A stretch of 64,000 nt of DNA from Selaginella tamariscina (Eukaryota > Streptophyta > Lycopodiopsida > Selaginellales > Selaginellaceae). The translations under genes were made by a program, and so were the position numbers. The stretch is from NCBI GenBank assembly GCA_003024785.1, contig PUQB01000296.1, forward strand, positions 313,898-377,897, written 5' to 3'. Of this stretch, positions 22,626 through 33,751 are shown in pieces. Below the pieces are notes generated by a model, which saw only the letters and a program-made list of their open reading frames with translations, searched no databases and was not told where the DNA came from. Numbering within the stretch: the stretch's first letter is position 1; each line of letters starts with the position of its first letter.

Positions 22626-23149
22626 TCATCCCGTGACTTTTTTTATCACGTTGTTACAGTAATCAGGTCCATAGCCACAGTAGCCAAACTTGCTGCAGCA
22701 CATACCACCAGAACAATCACTCGCACTCTTGCACTCTCCCTGCTTCACGCGGCCGTCTGTCCCACGAAAGATTGCAAGGCTCCCACAGTATTCAGGTCCG
22801 TTACCACAATATCCCCACTTGCTGCAGCACATTCCCTCCGGGCAATCTGATGGACTCGAACATTCTCCTTGAGCAAGCTGCCCTCCACAGTACGGCGCCC
22901 CGTAGCCGCAGTATCCAAACTTGCTACAGCACGCTCCATTCTGGCAATCCGCAGAGCTTGTACACTCTCCATCTCCAAGTCCACCACTCCCACGTACTGA
23001 GGGCCATAGCCACAGTAACCATACTTACTGCAGCAAGCTCCATTAGAGCAATCGGAGGCGCTTTTGCACTCTCCCTGTTTGACAGGAAATGCATTTGAAG
23101 TGACAATGAGCACAGAAAGGAGTGAAAGGAAAAAGATGACCTTAGACAT
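22626..23149 (-). pseudogene. Secreted protein with four 6-Cys hevein-type chitin-binding domains
   Basis: Start chosen at the ATG at 23149 (MSKVIFFLSLLSVLIVTSNAF), a canonical signal peptide; an upstream ORF extension (MYTQLAT) is less likely. Four short domains follow, each of the pattern G-E-C-x5-C-x4-C-C-S-K-[YFW]-G-Y-C-G-[YN]-G-x2-Y-C. They have six Cys, like Amaranthus Ac-AMP-type mini-hevein domains rather than 8-Cys hevein. Linkers are short (QLAQ; SLAIFRGTDGRVKQ). Known for the family: binding of chitin and growth inhibition of fungi. Odd: a one-base loss in domain 1 near 22998-23003 removes its last Cys codon and shifts the frame, while domains 2-4 are open in a single frame to the stop at 22626. 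Either a young pseudogene or a sequencing error. A TATATATA box lies at about 23189-23199. Confidence 0.8.
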
Positions 23150-23188
23150 TGTTGCTAACTGAGTATACATGTATTTAGACTTGAGGTG

Positions 23189-23199
23189 TTTATATATAG
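23189..23199 (-). promoter_or_regulatory. TATA box of the hevein-like gene
   Basis: CTATATATAAAC on the minus strand, 40 bp upstream of the ATG at 23149, so the predicted 5' UTR is very short. Confidence 0.5.
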
Positions 23200-23201
23200 T
23201 C

Positions 23202-23808
23202 TACAGTCTCGAGATCCGACGGCCACATAAAGAGCCGTGTTCTAGTTTTCTTACAAGCATATTTGTACACGTGTGTACACACACACACATATATATATAC
23301 ACACACGCACGCACACACACACGTATATATATGTACGTGACTTAACATCAGTAGTAGATAAATATTTTATTAAATCTATGATAGAGATATTTTGAAGACA
23401 GTATCTATCGCATTGTCCCGTCCATGGCCAGATAAAAAAGCCGTGTTCTACTTTCTTTCTTCAGAAGACTGAGCTGTCCCACCCCCACGCGGGTCGAAAG
23501 AGGTTCTTTATGTGAAAACTCGGGTTCAAATAACTTGATGCAGATCGTCACACCAGGTGCAAACTTTACAGTAGTATACTAGCACGTTCTGACGATGTTT
23601 TATTTAGTTAAATATGTCACTATTCTTTAGGAGTAGGACACTTTGTCTTTAAAATGTCTCTGTAGCTGATGTTAAGTCATACGTACGTGTATGTGGGACA
23701 GTGGGTCACGGATAATTATCCCCACTAGCATATGAGAATATGCAAGGATAATGCTTGTAAGAAGACTAGACACGGCTCTTTATGTGGCCGTCGGATCTCG
23801 AGACTGTC
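23202..23808. repeat. Inner inverted repeat upstream of the hevein-like gene
   Basis: The arm 23202-23260 (CTCGAGATCCGACGGCCACA core) is the near-exact complement of 23751-23808. A second block, TACGTGACTTAACATCA (about 23333-23349), pairs with about 23664-23690. The right arm runs straight into the outer right arm at 23815. Between them lies about 400 bp without a gene. Confidence 0.8.
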
Positions 23809-23814
23809 GACTAA

Positions 23815-23843
23815 AACAGAAACACATATATATATTATATATA

Positions 23844-23901
<58 letters not shown>

Positions 23902-25640
23902 TAACATACTTATATGAACCCAGCACACACAACACAAAGTAATGTCTTCTCTCGGCTTTAATTTAAGCTTGTTCATAAATTTTACATAAATATTAAATGA
24001 GATCGATTTTTGTAATCTACTATATATATGATCCTACAGTATATCTCAACACACAACATTATAATAAAATATTAAATGGGATTAAATTAAATAATAACTA
24101 TTTGGATTATCAAAGTCACGAGAGTCGAGACTACGAACTTGACGGGGCCTTGTACTCATTTGCAAGAGCGTTAAACCAATACATACCCATACACACACAT
24201 TACCAGAAGTCTGTGATAAGTTCACACATGTGCACACACACATATAGTAAATACCTTTAAGTAGCAGACAAATCTCCAATTTTTCAAATCTCCACTTGGA
24301 AGTTAACCCCTTTGATTTAATTATATAATTCTAATAATTTTATGAACTAGTTTTGATACTAATTGTTAAGGTTCTCCGTATATCATTGAATTAATAAAAC
24401 TAGTTCTAATACCAACTATTATAATTTTGAATTTGTAGATAAATTTTAAGTTTCATTATTTATTCATTAATCTGGTAAGAATCTTATAGTTAACCAAAAA
24501 GTTTGCTATATGAACTTATCACATAATAGAAATACATAAGATATATAATTAATTATGATAAATACAAATTGTCATTTCTCAATTTTTATTAAAACAGAGG
24601 CTATGCAGATGACAATCACTTATTATAATAAATATATTTTTAATAATAAAATTTACTCAATTTCTTGTTCGTGGTGTAAATACAGTAATGATTAAATTTC
24701 TACACACAGTTTAAATATACAGTATGAATATGGCTTACTCATGATTAATAAGTAAATAAAAAATTGATTTCTCTTTTGGTTATAATGTATTGTACGTTGT
24801 CATTGTTGATAATAATTAGCAATTATGAATTCAGAATCGTTTTATATAAAAAACAATTAAATTCACTCATTTAAACCTTTACAAAATCATCGAAAACGTG
24901 AGTAAATGTATGTGTGTATAATATTTATATATTCTATAATTAATATGTTCTTTTTTATTTTATGAACCAATAAGTAATTAATGTCTTATACTTATAATTG
25001 AGAATTGTGCGCCTACCACTAGCGTACAGAATATACCCATGATATTTCCACATACATCCTCATTGACTAGGAATTATTCTACTGATTACGAAAGAGAGAG
25101 CACGGTGTATGTTCATTTAATATTAGTCTATTTAATGTTAGAAAAAAATCATAAATAATGAATACAATTAACCTCAAACAACTGCCCCAAAGAGATGTGC
25201 GTTAACTTTATATTTTAAAAGTGTTGGGATGTGATAAATATGTTTGCAATAGGATCTATAAACAATATTTATATAAAAATGTAATACATATACATGCAAG
25301 GTGTAACTGCGATTAGGGGTGTTCTTTTCATTTGGAGATTATAACACAGCACATTCCATATAAACCTCTGTCATTGTAAAACAAATGGAATACCCCGTCA
25401 AGTGGTCCCATTACCTCATGCTTGACTAGCTCGTCATTCATCAAATTTTTAGACACAACATTCTTGCCGATGAATTTTTATCTGCTTTAATTTATTTATC
25501 ATTTCTCGTGGTAGGAATATCACCTAGTGCTAATGGGGTGCGTGGTGAGTTTTGAGTAAAAGAGTTAAACATTATATAAATGGAGAAGCCCATGCTCCCT
25601 TCAAAAAGCCTATCTACTTATTGTTAAATTTATTTCTTTG
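23815..25640 (-). repeat. Right arm of the large inverted duplication (gene-less, transposon-free)
   Basis: Inverted counterpart of 21818-22310 plus 5782-7225. It begins with TA and (GA)n microsatellites (about 23825-23895) and then matches the left arm with many small differences. The transposon insertion point is represented by an empty site at 24268-24271. The hevein-like gene and its TATA box are missing between the inner and outer blocks. No intact gene is seen. Confidence 0.8.
24261..24275 (-). other. Empty site matching the copy 1 insertion
   Basis: The complement reads GATTTGTCTGCTAC: the left flank of copy 1 (TTTGT) joined directly to its right flank (TTGTCTGCT), with TTGT present once. 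Confidence 0.75.
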
Positions 25641-26090
25641 CAATAGGCTAAAGGTTTTGCAATTCCTTAAAAACTTTCTCCACATGTTTTTTAAAATAAT
25701 ATTCATGGATGATATTACTTGTAAAAAAAAAATGAGTTTTTAATGAATAATCAAAAATTACATAATGGAATATCACAATAGGGTTGCTAAAGGACATATT
25801 TAGAGAAAACACAGTACTCATGTCCCCTAGTGCCCTCCTCTCAAACAATGTTTAGCCCCCTCAACACTGAGAGTTGTTAATAAAAATTATGTAAAGGAGT
25901 AAAAGTTATTTGTTTAAATTGGGTACCCTTACATTAAAGGTAATTAACAAATATTATGTAGAGATGTGATAATTGTTTGTATAGTACCTTAACATTGAGG
26001 TACTAGATTTTTAAACTGATGATCAAACAAAAGAGGGTGAACCACAAGTCTCAGATGCTATGTTCAAGGTGATCAACTTAATTGGGTTGT
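25641..26090. other. AT-rich stretch, nothing recognised
   Basis: No coding frame, RNA gene or clear repeat is seen. The words GGTACCCTTACATTAAAGGTA and GTACCTTAACATTGAGGTAC (about 25920-26010) are loosely similar to each other. Confidence 0.4.
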
Positions 26091-26092
26091 GA

Positions 26093-26176
26093 AGGGTCGA
26101 TTACAAAATAGAATATTCTAAAGAATATTCTGTTTTCAAACATATATTCTAAAGAATATAAGAAAATTGAATGACG
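26093..26176 (-). mobile_element. Fragment of the 14.6-kb transposon subterminal region
   Basis: ACAAAATAGAATATTCTAAA and the following bases up to CATATATTCTAAAGAATAT are the complement of the left subterminal part of the transposon (about 7325-7385; 42540-42605). TIRs are absent. Confidence 0.65.
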
Positions 26177-26235
26177 TAACTAAGCCAAATACCTTTCACC
26201 GAAGAGTTATTGGATATGGTAGCGGGACATGATAC

Positions 26236-26302
26236 GTCTCATACAGACTTGGGTCTCTCCCACTCTACGATAGTCTTCACCTTATGCGTGTCCATGGAAA
26301 TT
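26236..26302 (-). mobile_element. Short gypsy pol fragment
   Basis: About 65 bp (CAGACTTGGGTCTCTCCCAC ... GTGTCCATGGAAA) match the RT thumb region of the gypsy elements (for example 2350-2415 and 33130-33190). No other element sequence is adjacent. Confidence 0.7.
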
Positions 26303-26862
26303 TTTCGCCTCCAAGTTACAAATGAATAACAACAAAACAAGGGTTATTTTTTATGTCAAGATCTAAATCATAACAACAACCAGATAGCTCTTATGGGGCA
26401 CAATCATTAAAATTTTGATGTTGAGGATTATGAAATAAGGTCATATAAATTTGTAATATTATCAATATCTGAGCATGTTTATACAAGCTAGGTACTCTTG
26501 TATGTTTGTCGTATTGAACAACACTTATAAATTATGGAGTAGGTACTCCATACAAACTTAAAGAACAAATCAATGTTCTACATGTTGAGTTGGATGCTAA
26601 ATTAATACCCTAGCATTTGGCTCTACATGTGTAATGCCTTATTGCTCAATCTTTATGTGCACAACTTGCTCTTATATCACCATGTTCTTACCAAAATGGA
26701 AATCATCGAAACTTAATTTTGCTCTTGTGAAAAAATGGTATCTTCTTGGTTGGTTGGCCTATTTGGATATTGTGTTGTATTTGTACATTGGTATGTGGGA
26801 ATTATTTGCTTCATTGGACTAGATGAAATTCTTTTACGATTTTTAGTTTCATTCTCAGTGAC
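26303..26862. other. AT-rich DNA, no supported gene
   Basis: A 62-codon plus-strand ORF at 26634-26822 has no recognisable features. GGTACTC words recur (about 26490, 26543). Nothing else is seen. Confidence 0.35.
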
Positions 26863-27400
26863 CTAGTTACTGAGTGGGATACATATTCTTGGAAAAACAT
26901 CTTCAATCAAGCTGATTATATCATATGTTACTAGCTTGCTATGAGTTTGTATTAAGTATCTTAGAATTAAATCATTATTTGAAGGTCTAGTCACACTGTG
27001 TTGTCCAGCGGAATTGACTTGGCACCTCAAACATTGTAAGAATGTGTTTATAAGTCTAGATGAGTTTTCAACAATGTCCACCTTCTTGTCACCCATCCCT
27101 ACATTATGCCACCAACTTGAATGGCTAGGTTTCAGCACCAAAGCTTTTTATTCATCCAAACCTTGTAAACATTATTTTGTGTTAAAGTTATGAAATAAAA
27201 TCAACATGCTTAGTCTAGTGATTTTTTTATTCTATCCACCAAGCAAGCTAGGTATTTTTTAGGTTTTTTTGCTGCATTTCCAACTACCCAAAACACACAT
27301 ACCATATTGGTTATCTTCAATTGGTCCTTAGAACTTTCTACTTCAACAAGCATCTTACATAATTTCATATGTTCTTGATGGGATGAAAGATATATGTACT
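26863..27400 (-). pseudogene. Degraded coding remnant, family not recognised
   Basis: A 92-codon open frame (ends 26863) contains LINTFLQCLRCQVNSAGQHSV. Upstream in another frame, coding-like sequence continues (HQEHMKLCKMLVEVESSKDQLKI ... VFWVVGNAAKKPKKYLACLVDRI) at about 27210-27380. Codon composition looks coding, but stops and shifts separate the pieces. Possibly a piece of a transposon or domesticated gene; I cannot name it. Confidence 0.3.
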
Positions 27401-27479
27401 TCTTTGTGTGCTAGCAAAGGCTCAAAGTGTAATAAAAATAACAATCACATTCACATGCTACATTTCATTATCGCCGAAG

Positions 27480-27950
27480 ATGTTTTTGTCATAGTTTTTA
27501 CCATGACTCGACCCTTTACTTTGGACGTTGACTGTTGTTACCTACTGTACTATGTTGATAAGCTCTAGATGTAGTAGGAAACAAGCCCACTTAGTGCACT
27601 TGGGTATCTAGTGATGGTCCGACCGGGTGTCATTAGGTATTTGCAGGAAACTCTAGGCGAAGCTAGAACTTACCTTCTAAAAAACTCTTACCCTGGTTTT
27701 CCATGTCCCGGTTGGGTTAATGGTTAGTTCCGGTGAGTTCGGCATGTTGGATATGTTTAGAAATACCCCTAGGTTTGACAGGTTAGGGTTTAGGGGTCGA
27801 TGGATAACTCACCAAGTATGTTCCCTCTGGGAATGAGATTTTAGTGCTAGCCCACTTATGTAAACATGAAAACAAGGGGGGGGCTCTGTCACATAAATAA
27901 GGTAGTATATAGGAGTGAGGGTTCCTNCACAATCAACATTTTTCATATGT
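27480..27950 (+). repeat. Dispersed repeat, possibly LTR-derived
   Basis: The first about 125 bp (TTGTCATAGTTTTTACCATGACTC ... TAGTGCACTT) recurs at 63835-63995. Further on are a homopolymeric G run (about 27876-27884), an unresolved base N at 27927, and CACATAAATAAGG, which could be an LTR TATA region. No ORF. The LTR interpretation is inference. Confidence 0.4.
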
Positions 27951-29879
27951 TGATATGCAAGAGTTTAATTATCTTTATTTTAAAACATACCCAAGAAAGA
28001 AGTTAAAAGCGAAAAACAAATTTCACCAAAATGCTTTTATTATTGCATTATCCATAGACTATAAAGAAGATCTTATATCACAATGTTTGTGGATAAAAAG
28101 CCTTCTACTAATATCTAGTATTAGATATGATGGAAGATTTACTTAATTAATAATAATATAAATACTAATAATATCTTAACACTCATGAAGTTCCCATATT
28201 TGGGAGTAGTGTCAAAAAATTATAAATTTTTATATTAAACTCTTTAATTTAATTATTTAAGTAGTAATTATTGATTCATTATTATATAATAAACTAAAAT
28301 TAAATTAGCATGTAACATGTATATGCTTGTATATATTTAATAATATTTTGGAAAGTACAAATAAAGTAATAATGTTTTAACTTTTCTTATTTCAATGTAT
28401 AATATTAAGTTGTAAAATTTAAATTATTAAAATGCATATAATAAAATTAAAAAGAAAAGCACACTTGAGTTGATTCTTAAAATATATAAAACTTACTAGA
28501 ATTGAACTCACAACCTTATAACCTCAACAATTGACTCTTAACCATTTAATAAAAAAAAAATGATACAGTTTTTTAATTACTTAAATAATATGATCTATCA
28601 CAATGTCAATGATAATGATGAAAATTATATAATATAAATTTTATGGGGCGGGGGTACGACGCCACCAAAGTGCTGGAAGCCGCCTACCCCCGGAGGCGGG
28701 CTCTTGACCAACCTTTGTTCTTCCTGATTTGATGATGATTCTCTTCTCCCATATTGCACACTGCATGAGTTTATTAATAATTTTAAATATTATTATCATT
28801 AAATTATTAAATTTATTATATTATAGCATATTATTAGTCACATTTTTTTAACTTATATCATTATAAATTAATATTAAATCTTATTAAATTTTGTTTATAC
28901 ATATTTTAATTTTATTATTATTAAAAAATTTGAGTTTACAAGTACATATATGACTCATATGAATATGTGTGACATGTGCATGTGGACTACAATACATTGG
29001 AGGGAAAGAGGGGTGCTGTTGACTAGCCTGGAATCTAGAAAGGCAAACTTTCCCTATATTTAAACACTAATTTAGTTTATAAGCAAATAAATTTAACTAT
29101 TGTGATTGAAAATGTACTTAATTTGCTCAAATAAATGTCATGAAAGGTTGTATAATTATTAATTTTCATGAGTTATGACTCATGAGTTAAATATGTGACA
29201 ATTTTGAAGAAGATTATTGACTAATTCTTTATATAATCAAACAAGACTATAACATTATATTATCTATTTTTTGTGACCTACAGTTAATTCAAGTTATTTA
29301 TATCTCATAAACAAGGCAATGCAATCTAATGACTCATATTTTTAACTCTTCATTCACTCCCATAGCTATCGTTTTGTCACTATCTCTATTATTAAATTAT
29401 TAATAATATTATTAAAATATATTATATTACATTATTTATTATTATAAACTTTAAAAATACATTATCATTATTAATTTATTTTGTCTCTTAATAAAATTTA
29501 ATATTATTTGTATAATATATTTGAAAATATAATTATAAACTTCTTGGAAAGGGAAGATAAGGGTATGTGATTAGCATTGATTAGACAAGATGGGTGACCC
29601 ACGTGGACATATGCTACACCTTGTAGGACCCATGTTTCGTATATCTTCAAGTCAATGACAGTGAGGGTAGTAATGACAATGTATGTAGGACAAGGCTCAA
29701 TCTAGCATGTGTGGTGGGTACATTTAGTAGTATCAATGACTATATCATCTATTGAATCTTAATGATATTCAATTGGTTAGAATCAAAGGTTAGTGTGGAA
29801 CATATAGACCTCAATAGTGAATTGGGTTGAGGGAGGTTAAAGAGGTATGGTTGAGCTTATGTCAAAGAACTTCTAGGTA
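27951..29879. other. AT-rich intergenic DNA
   Basis: No gene is supported. One GC-rich island at about 28644-28712 (GGGGCGGGGGTACGACGCC and CCCCCGGAGGCGGGCTC) stands out from the AT-rich surroundings; its origin is unknown. Confidence 0.5.
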
Positions 29880-29934
29880 GGGATTCTCCAACTCCACTAA
29901 AAAAGGTGGACAATGTAGTTAGATGAAGTGCAAA

Positions 29935-30335
29935 TTCAATGGTCTGAATAAAACAAAAAGTGCTTCTATGGTCAAGAAGCATTTTATGAATTTTGTAAAC
30001 TCACCATAGATGAATTGGATAGGCAACTTCATGTTACATGAGATGCACTCAAGCCTTGAGAGATTGTAACATTGGGAAAATGTAATTTCATAACTATGGG
30101 GAACAAAAATCTTAATTCAAAGGATATAGAAACAACATTAACAATAATAACGATCAAAAAGATGCTAAGACATTCAATACTTCTAGGTTTGCTACTCCAA
30201 TAGCTAGAACATCACCTCTTGGAGCATGATAGTTTAGACATAGTGATGCTTCTTCACAAGGCTTTGGTTCTACATCAACAAGTACATCATTTCCTTCTAA
30301 TGCCAATGGTGGTGTTTTTAATTACACCATGTAAT
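29935..30335 (+). pseudogene. Remnant of an N/S/T-rich protein, possibly hAT/BED-type transposase
   Basis: The segment about 30121-30332 translates as a low-complexity N/S/T-rich chain (RNNINNNNDQKDAKTFNTSR ... SSQGFGSTSTSTSFPSNANGG) with two internal stops. Just upstream, KTKSASMVKKHFMNFVNSP is reminiscent of the CxxC...H zinc-finger region of plant BED/hAT transposases. The similarity is weak and the family call tentative. Confidence 0.3.
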
Positions 30336-30344
30336 AGTCCATGT

Positions 30345-30476
30345 TGATCTAATAGCCTTGTTAGTGCCACGTGGGTTTAAGATTTAAAATGGATGTTAAT
30401 AAGTTCAACGATCTCGATAGTGTCATGTGATTTTAGATTTAAGATAGTTGTTGATGGGGTTAACAACCCTAATAGT
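30345..30476. repeat. Degenerate GCCACGTGGGTTTAAGATTT repeat, left flank of Gypsy-2
   Basis: Units of the form TTGATAGTGCCACATGGGTTTAAGATTTAAGATGGCCGTTGATGGGGTT, about 55-60 bp, occur here twice, and at 42326-42425, 57755-57830 and more weakly 59320-59430. Confidence 0.6.
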
Positions 30477-30957
30477 TGTCAAGCCACGATTCAGGAACAA
30501 GGAAGTGAGCAGGATTCTGAAACAAGGAGCAGGACATGAAGCAGGACAAGGAGCAGGACAGGGAAGCAGGACATGAACTAGGAAACCAGGAACAAGACAA
30601 GAGCAGGAGGCAAGGAGCAAAACAAGACAAGAACAAGACAAGGCAAGATTGATCGTAGAAAGATTGGTATTGATAGTAACTAATTATACAACAATTAGGT
30701 CGGAGCTTTTATGCTTACAATTCCAAGCTAATCTGGTCATGAGCTAAAAATAGTGCCCTTATCCTCTAGGCATATCCTGTAATATATCCTATAGGCATAT
30801 CCTGTAGGTACATCCTGTAGGAATATCCTGTAGGTATATCCTATAGACATATCCTATAGGTATGTTCTGTAGGAATATCCTGTAGGCATATCCTGTAGGT
30901 ATATCCTATAGGCATATCCTGTAACCTGTATCCTGCATTCTGTATTGGGTCGTGACA
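30477..30957 (-). repeat. Gypsy-2 3' LTR
   Basis: It begins (plus strand) TGTCAAGCCACG and ends GGTCGTGACA, 481 bp. CATATCCTGTAGG-type tandem repeats run from 30770 to 30925. TTGATAGTAACT lies near 30669, next to the TATA-like box complement. Confidence 0.88.
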
Positions 30958-30968
30958 GCACCTCCTCC

Positions 30969-32170
30969 CTAAGGATGAGTTCCACGAGTCTTGGGACCTG
31001 GTTTAGCAAGATAACGCCGATGGAAAGCAGCAACTTTAGAAGAAGCATGGAGTAAGTTGGATGTAGGTTCCCAAGTGCGATCGGTAGGCAAATAACCTTT
31101 CCAATCCACCAAGTATTGAAGTTGGCGGCGATGAAGATGAGAATTAAGGATGGCTGCAACTTTGTATTCAGGTTCACCATTAATGACCACAGGAGGGGGA
31201 GGAGAAGAAGCACGACCAGAAAGAGAAGAAGGATGATACGGCTCCAACAAAGAGGTGTGAAACACAGGATGAAGTTTCACCGTAGATGGTAACTCGAGTC
31301 GGAAAGCTACAGGATTGACCTCAGCCGCAATCCTGTAAGGGCCCAATCGTTGAAAATCCAACTTAGAAGAAGGCCTGTTGGTGTGAATATGCCGACGAAG
31401 AAGCCACACGAGATCACCAATCTTGTATGCAGGTGCCGGTTGACGATGAGCATCAGCATGACACTTGTACCGTTCCTGTGCCTGCTGAAGATGAACCCAG
31501 AGATCCTCATGTACCTGATAAAGATGCTGGAGACAATCTTGTACTGCAGGAGCGGAAGAAGGAGAAGTAAGAGGAGCAAAGTCAAAACGTGGATGATAGC
31601 CTGTAAGAGCAAAGAAAAGTGTTTGGCATGTAAATGCGTGAACGGAGTTGTTGTAGGCAAACTTCGCCATTGGAAGAAGGTCCAACCAGTTGTCATGTTG
31701 GTAACTGGTGAAGCAGCGAAGATATTGCTCCAAGGTTTGAATCGTGCGTTCTGACTGCCCATCAGTTTGTGGATGGTATCTTGAAGAAAGGTCTCTTTAA
31801 CCTGTAGACTCCGGAGAAGTTTTCGCCAAAACTTGGACATGAATTGTGAGCCTTGATCAGAAATAATGTTCAAGAAGACCATGGTGTCGAAATACTTTGC
31901 GGATCACCAACTCAGCGGTTGTCTGGCCTGTAGCAGTCTTATGACATGGTAGAAAATGAGCCTGTTTGGTGAAACGGTCAACCACCACAGAACTGCATCA
32001 AATCCACGAGAAGGAGGAAGATCTATGAGGAAATCCATAGAAATGGATCTCCAAGGAGCAGAAGGAAGGAAGAGGACGAAGAAGACCAGAGGGCGCGTGA
32101 CAAGGCATCTTCGACCTATTGCAGGTGTCACAACTCCGTACAAACTTGTCCACAAAACCTCGCAACCCAA
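30969..32170 (-). pseudogene. Gypsy-2 integrase and chromodomain
   Basis: The 254-codon frame 31733-30969 carries the C-terminal integrase (EQYLRCFTSYQHDNWLDLLPMAKFAYNNSVHA), the GPYRIAAEVNPVAFRLELP segment and a chromodomain (YLVDWKGYLPTDRTWEP ... VAAFHRRYLAKPGPK) to the stop at 30969. This is the best preserved chromodomain of the three elements. The catalytic core upstream (31740-32170) is in other frames: ISDQGSQFMSKFW (second Asp region) and [15 protein letters not shown] (first Asp). The zinc-binding region lies further up near 32090-32270. Confidence 0.85.
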
Positions 32171-33751
32171 GCCATCAATAGTTGCGAGTCACCAACTCAA
32201 CTATCTTGGCCACACCAAAATGTCCTGTAGCCGGGGTATCATGACAATCCTGTACCACACGAGTCCTGCAAACACCAACAGGAACGTACAGGAGACCTTC
32301 CCGGTACAGGAGTCCATCCTGTACTTGTAGTCTGTACGGGAACTGGAGGAAGAGGAACTTGCGATGTCAGGACTAATGTGTGAAAACACATTCCTTGCCA
32401 AGTCGTCTATAGCCAATTGCAAACGGATGTCCTGTAGAAGTGTGGAATCTGTGGAGCCTGATGAACTTATAGTGCTGCAAGCCAAAGTCGATCAGGACTC
32501 AACAACACTTACTTTTGATAGTCATATGTAGGATCACCTGAGGTTGGTGCAAAGTAAGAGCGCCTAGACAATGCATCTGCCTTGCCATTTCAAAAACCAA
32601 GCCTGTGGATAATGACGAAATCAAAACGTGATAGGAATTTCGCCCACCTAGCCTGTCGCCGATTGAGAACTCGAGTCGTTTGAAAATACTCCAGGTTCTT
32701 GTGATCCAAAGAACTTGTACAAGATGCGTAGCACCTTCTAGGAAATGCCGCCACTCCTCGAACGAATCCACAATGGCCTTGAGTTCCTTGTCATGAATCT
32801 CGTAATTGATCTCTGCCAAAAAGAACTTACGAGAGTGAAAAGCTACAGGATGAAGCAACTTGTCTTCTCCAACTTGTGATAGAATAGATCCTACTGCAAA
32901 ATCCGAGGCATCTACTTCAACGAAGAAGGGACGAGAAGGATCAGGATGTGCTAAAATCGGAGCTGTCGTGAAGGCGTCCTTAAGTTGTTGAATGCATGTT
33001 CCGCCTTGTCAGACCAAGAGAACACTCCTGTGCGCTTGGTGAGTTTCGTGAGTGGAAGTACATGCTTGGAGAAGTCCTGTATGAAACGCCTGTAAAGTTT
33101 GCAAAGCCAAGGAAACATTGTATGTCTCGTACAGACTTGGGCCTCTCCCACTCCGTGATAGTCTTCACCTTGTGCATGTCCATGAAAATGCCAGCAGGAG
33201 AGACATGTACCCAAGAACTCCACAGTATCCCTGTCGAAGAAACACTTCTCCAACTTTGCATACATGCCATGCTCGCAAAGCCTCTATAAGACTAGTCATA
33301 CATGCTTGTCATAAGCCGCCTGGTCTTTGGAGAAAATCAAAATGTCATCGAGGTAGATTACCACAAACTGGTCCAAGAAGTCACAAATGTCGTTCACCAT
33401 GTGTTGAAACACAGCTGGGGCATTGGTAAGTTCGAAAGCCATCACCGTGTACTCGAAGTGTCCATACCTTGTATGAAAGACAGTCTTCCACTCATCGCAT
33501 GGACGAATCCGTACAAGATTGTAAGCCCTCGTAAGTTGATCATCATGAACACCTTTGCTCCTTGCAGTCGATCGAGAAGTTCCGGGATCAATGACAACAA
33601 GTACCGGTTCAAAATGATGAGTTATTCAAACCTCTGTAATCCACAACCAAACGTAAACTCCCATCTTTCTTCTTGACAAAGAAGATAGGTGCTCCTGCAG
33701 GGGACTTTGAGTGACGAATGAAGCTAGATGCCAAGTTTTCCTCGATGTACT
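32171..33751 (-). pseudogene. Gypsy-2 RT C-terminal part and RNase H
   Basis: The RNase H frame 32858-32499 ([40 protein letters not shown]) and the RT thumb frame 33265-32951 ([19 protein letters not shown] ... [15 protein letters not shown]) are clear. The palm including the YLDD box is encoded about 33340-33400, with stops and frameshifts. The frame ends where Gypsy-3 is inserted, in the sequence for LRQYIEENL. Confidence 0.82.
33747..33751. repeat. TSD GTACT of Gypsy-3 (left)
   Basis: GTACT here and at 39522-39526, on both sides of the nested element. Confidence 0.92.

Noticed and set aside
22602..23098. Plus-strand ORFs opposite the hevein-like gene
   Set aside because: They are shadows of the conserved Cys-rich minus-strand gene.
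23450..23530. tRNA-like element (GGGTTCAAAT near 23521)
   Set aside because: A box B-like word only; no box A at the right distance and no cloverleaf.
26634..26822. 62-codon ORF with hydrophobic stretch as a membrane protein gene
   Set aside because: Short, AT-rich, without promoter or conserved features; likely chance.
27927..27927. Undetermined base N
   Set aside because: A sequencing/assembly ambiguity near a G homopolymer, not biology.
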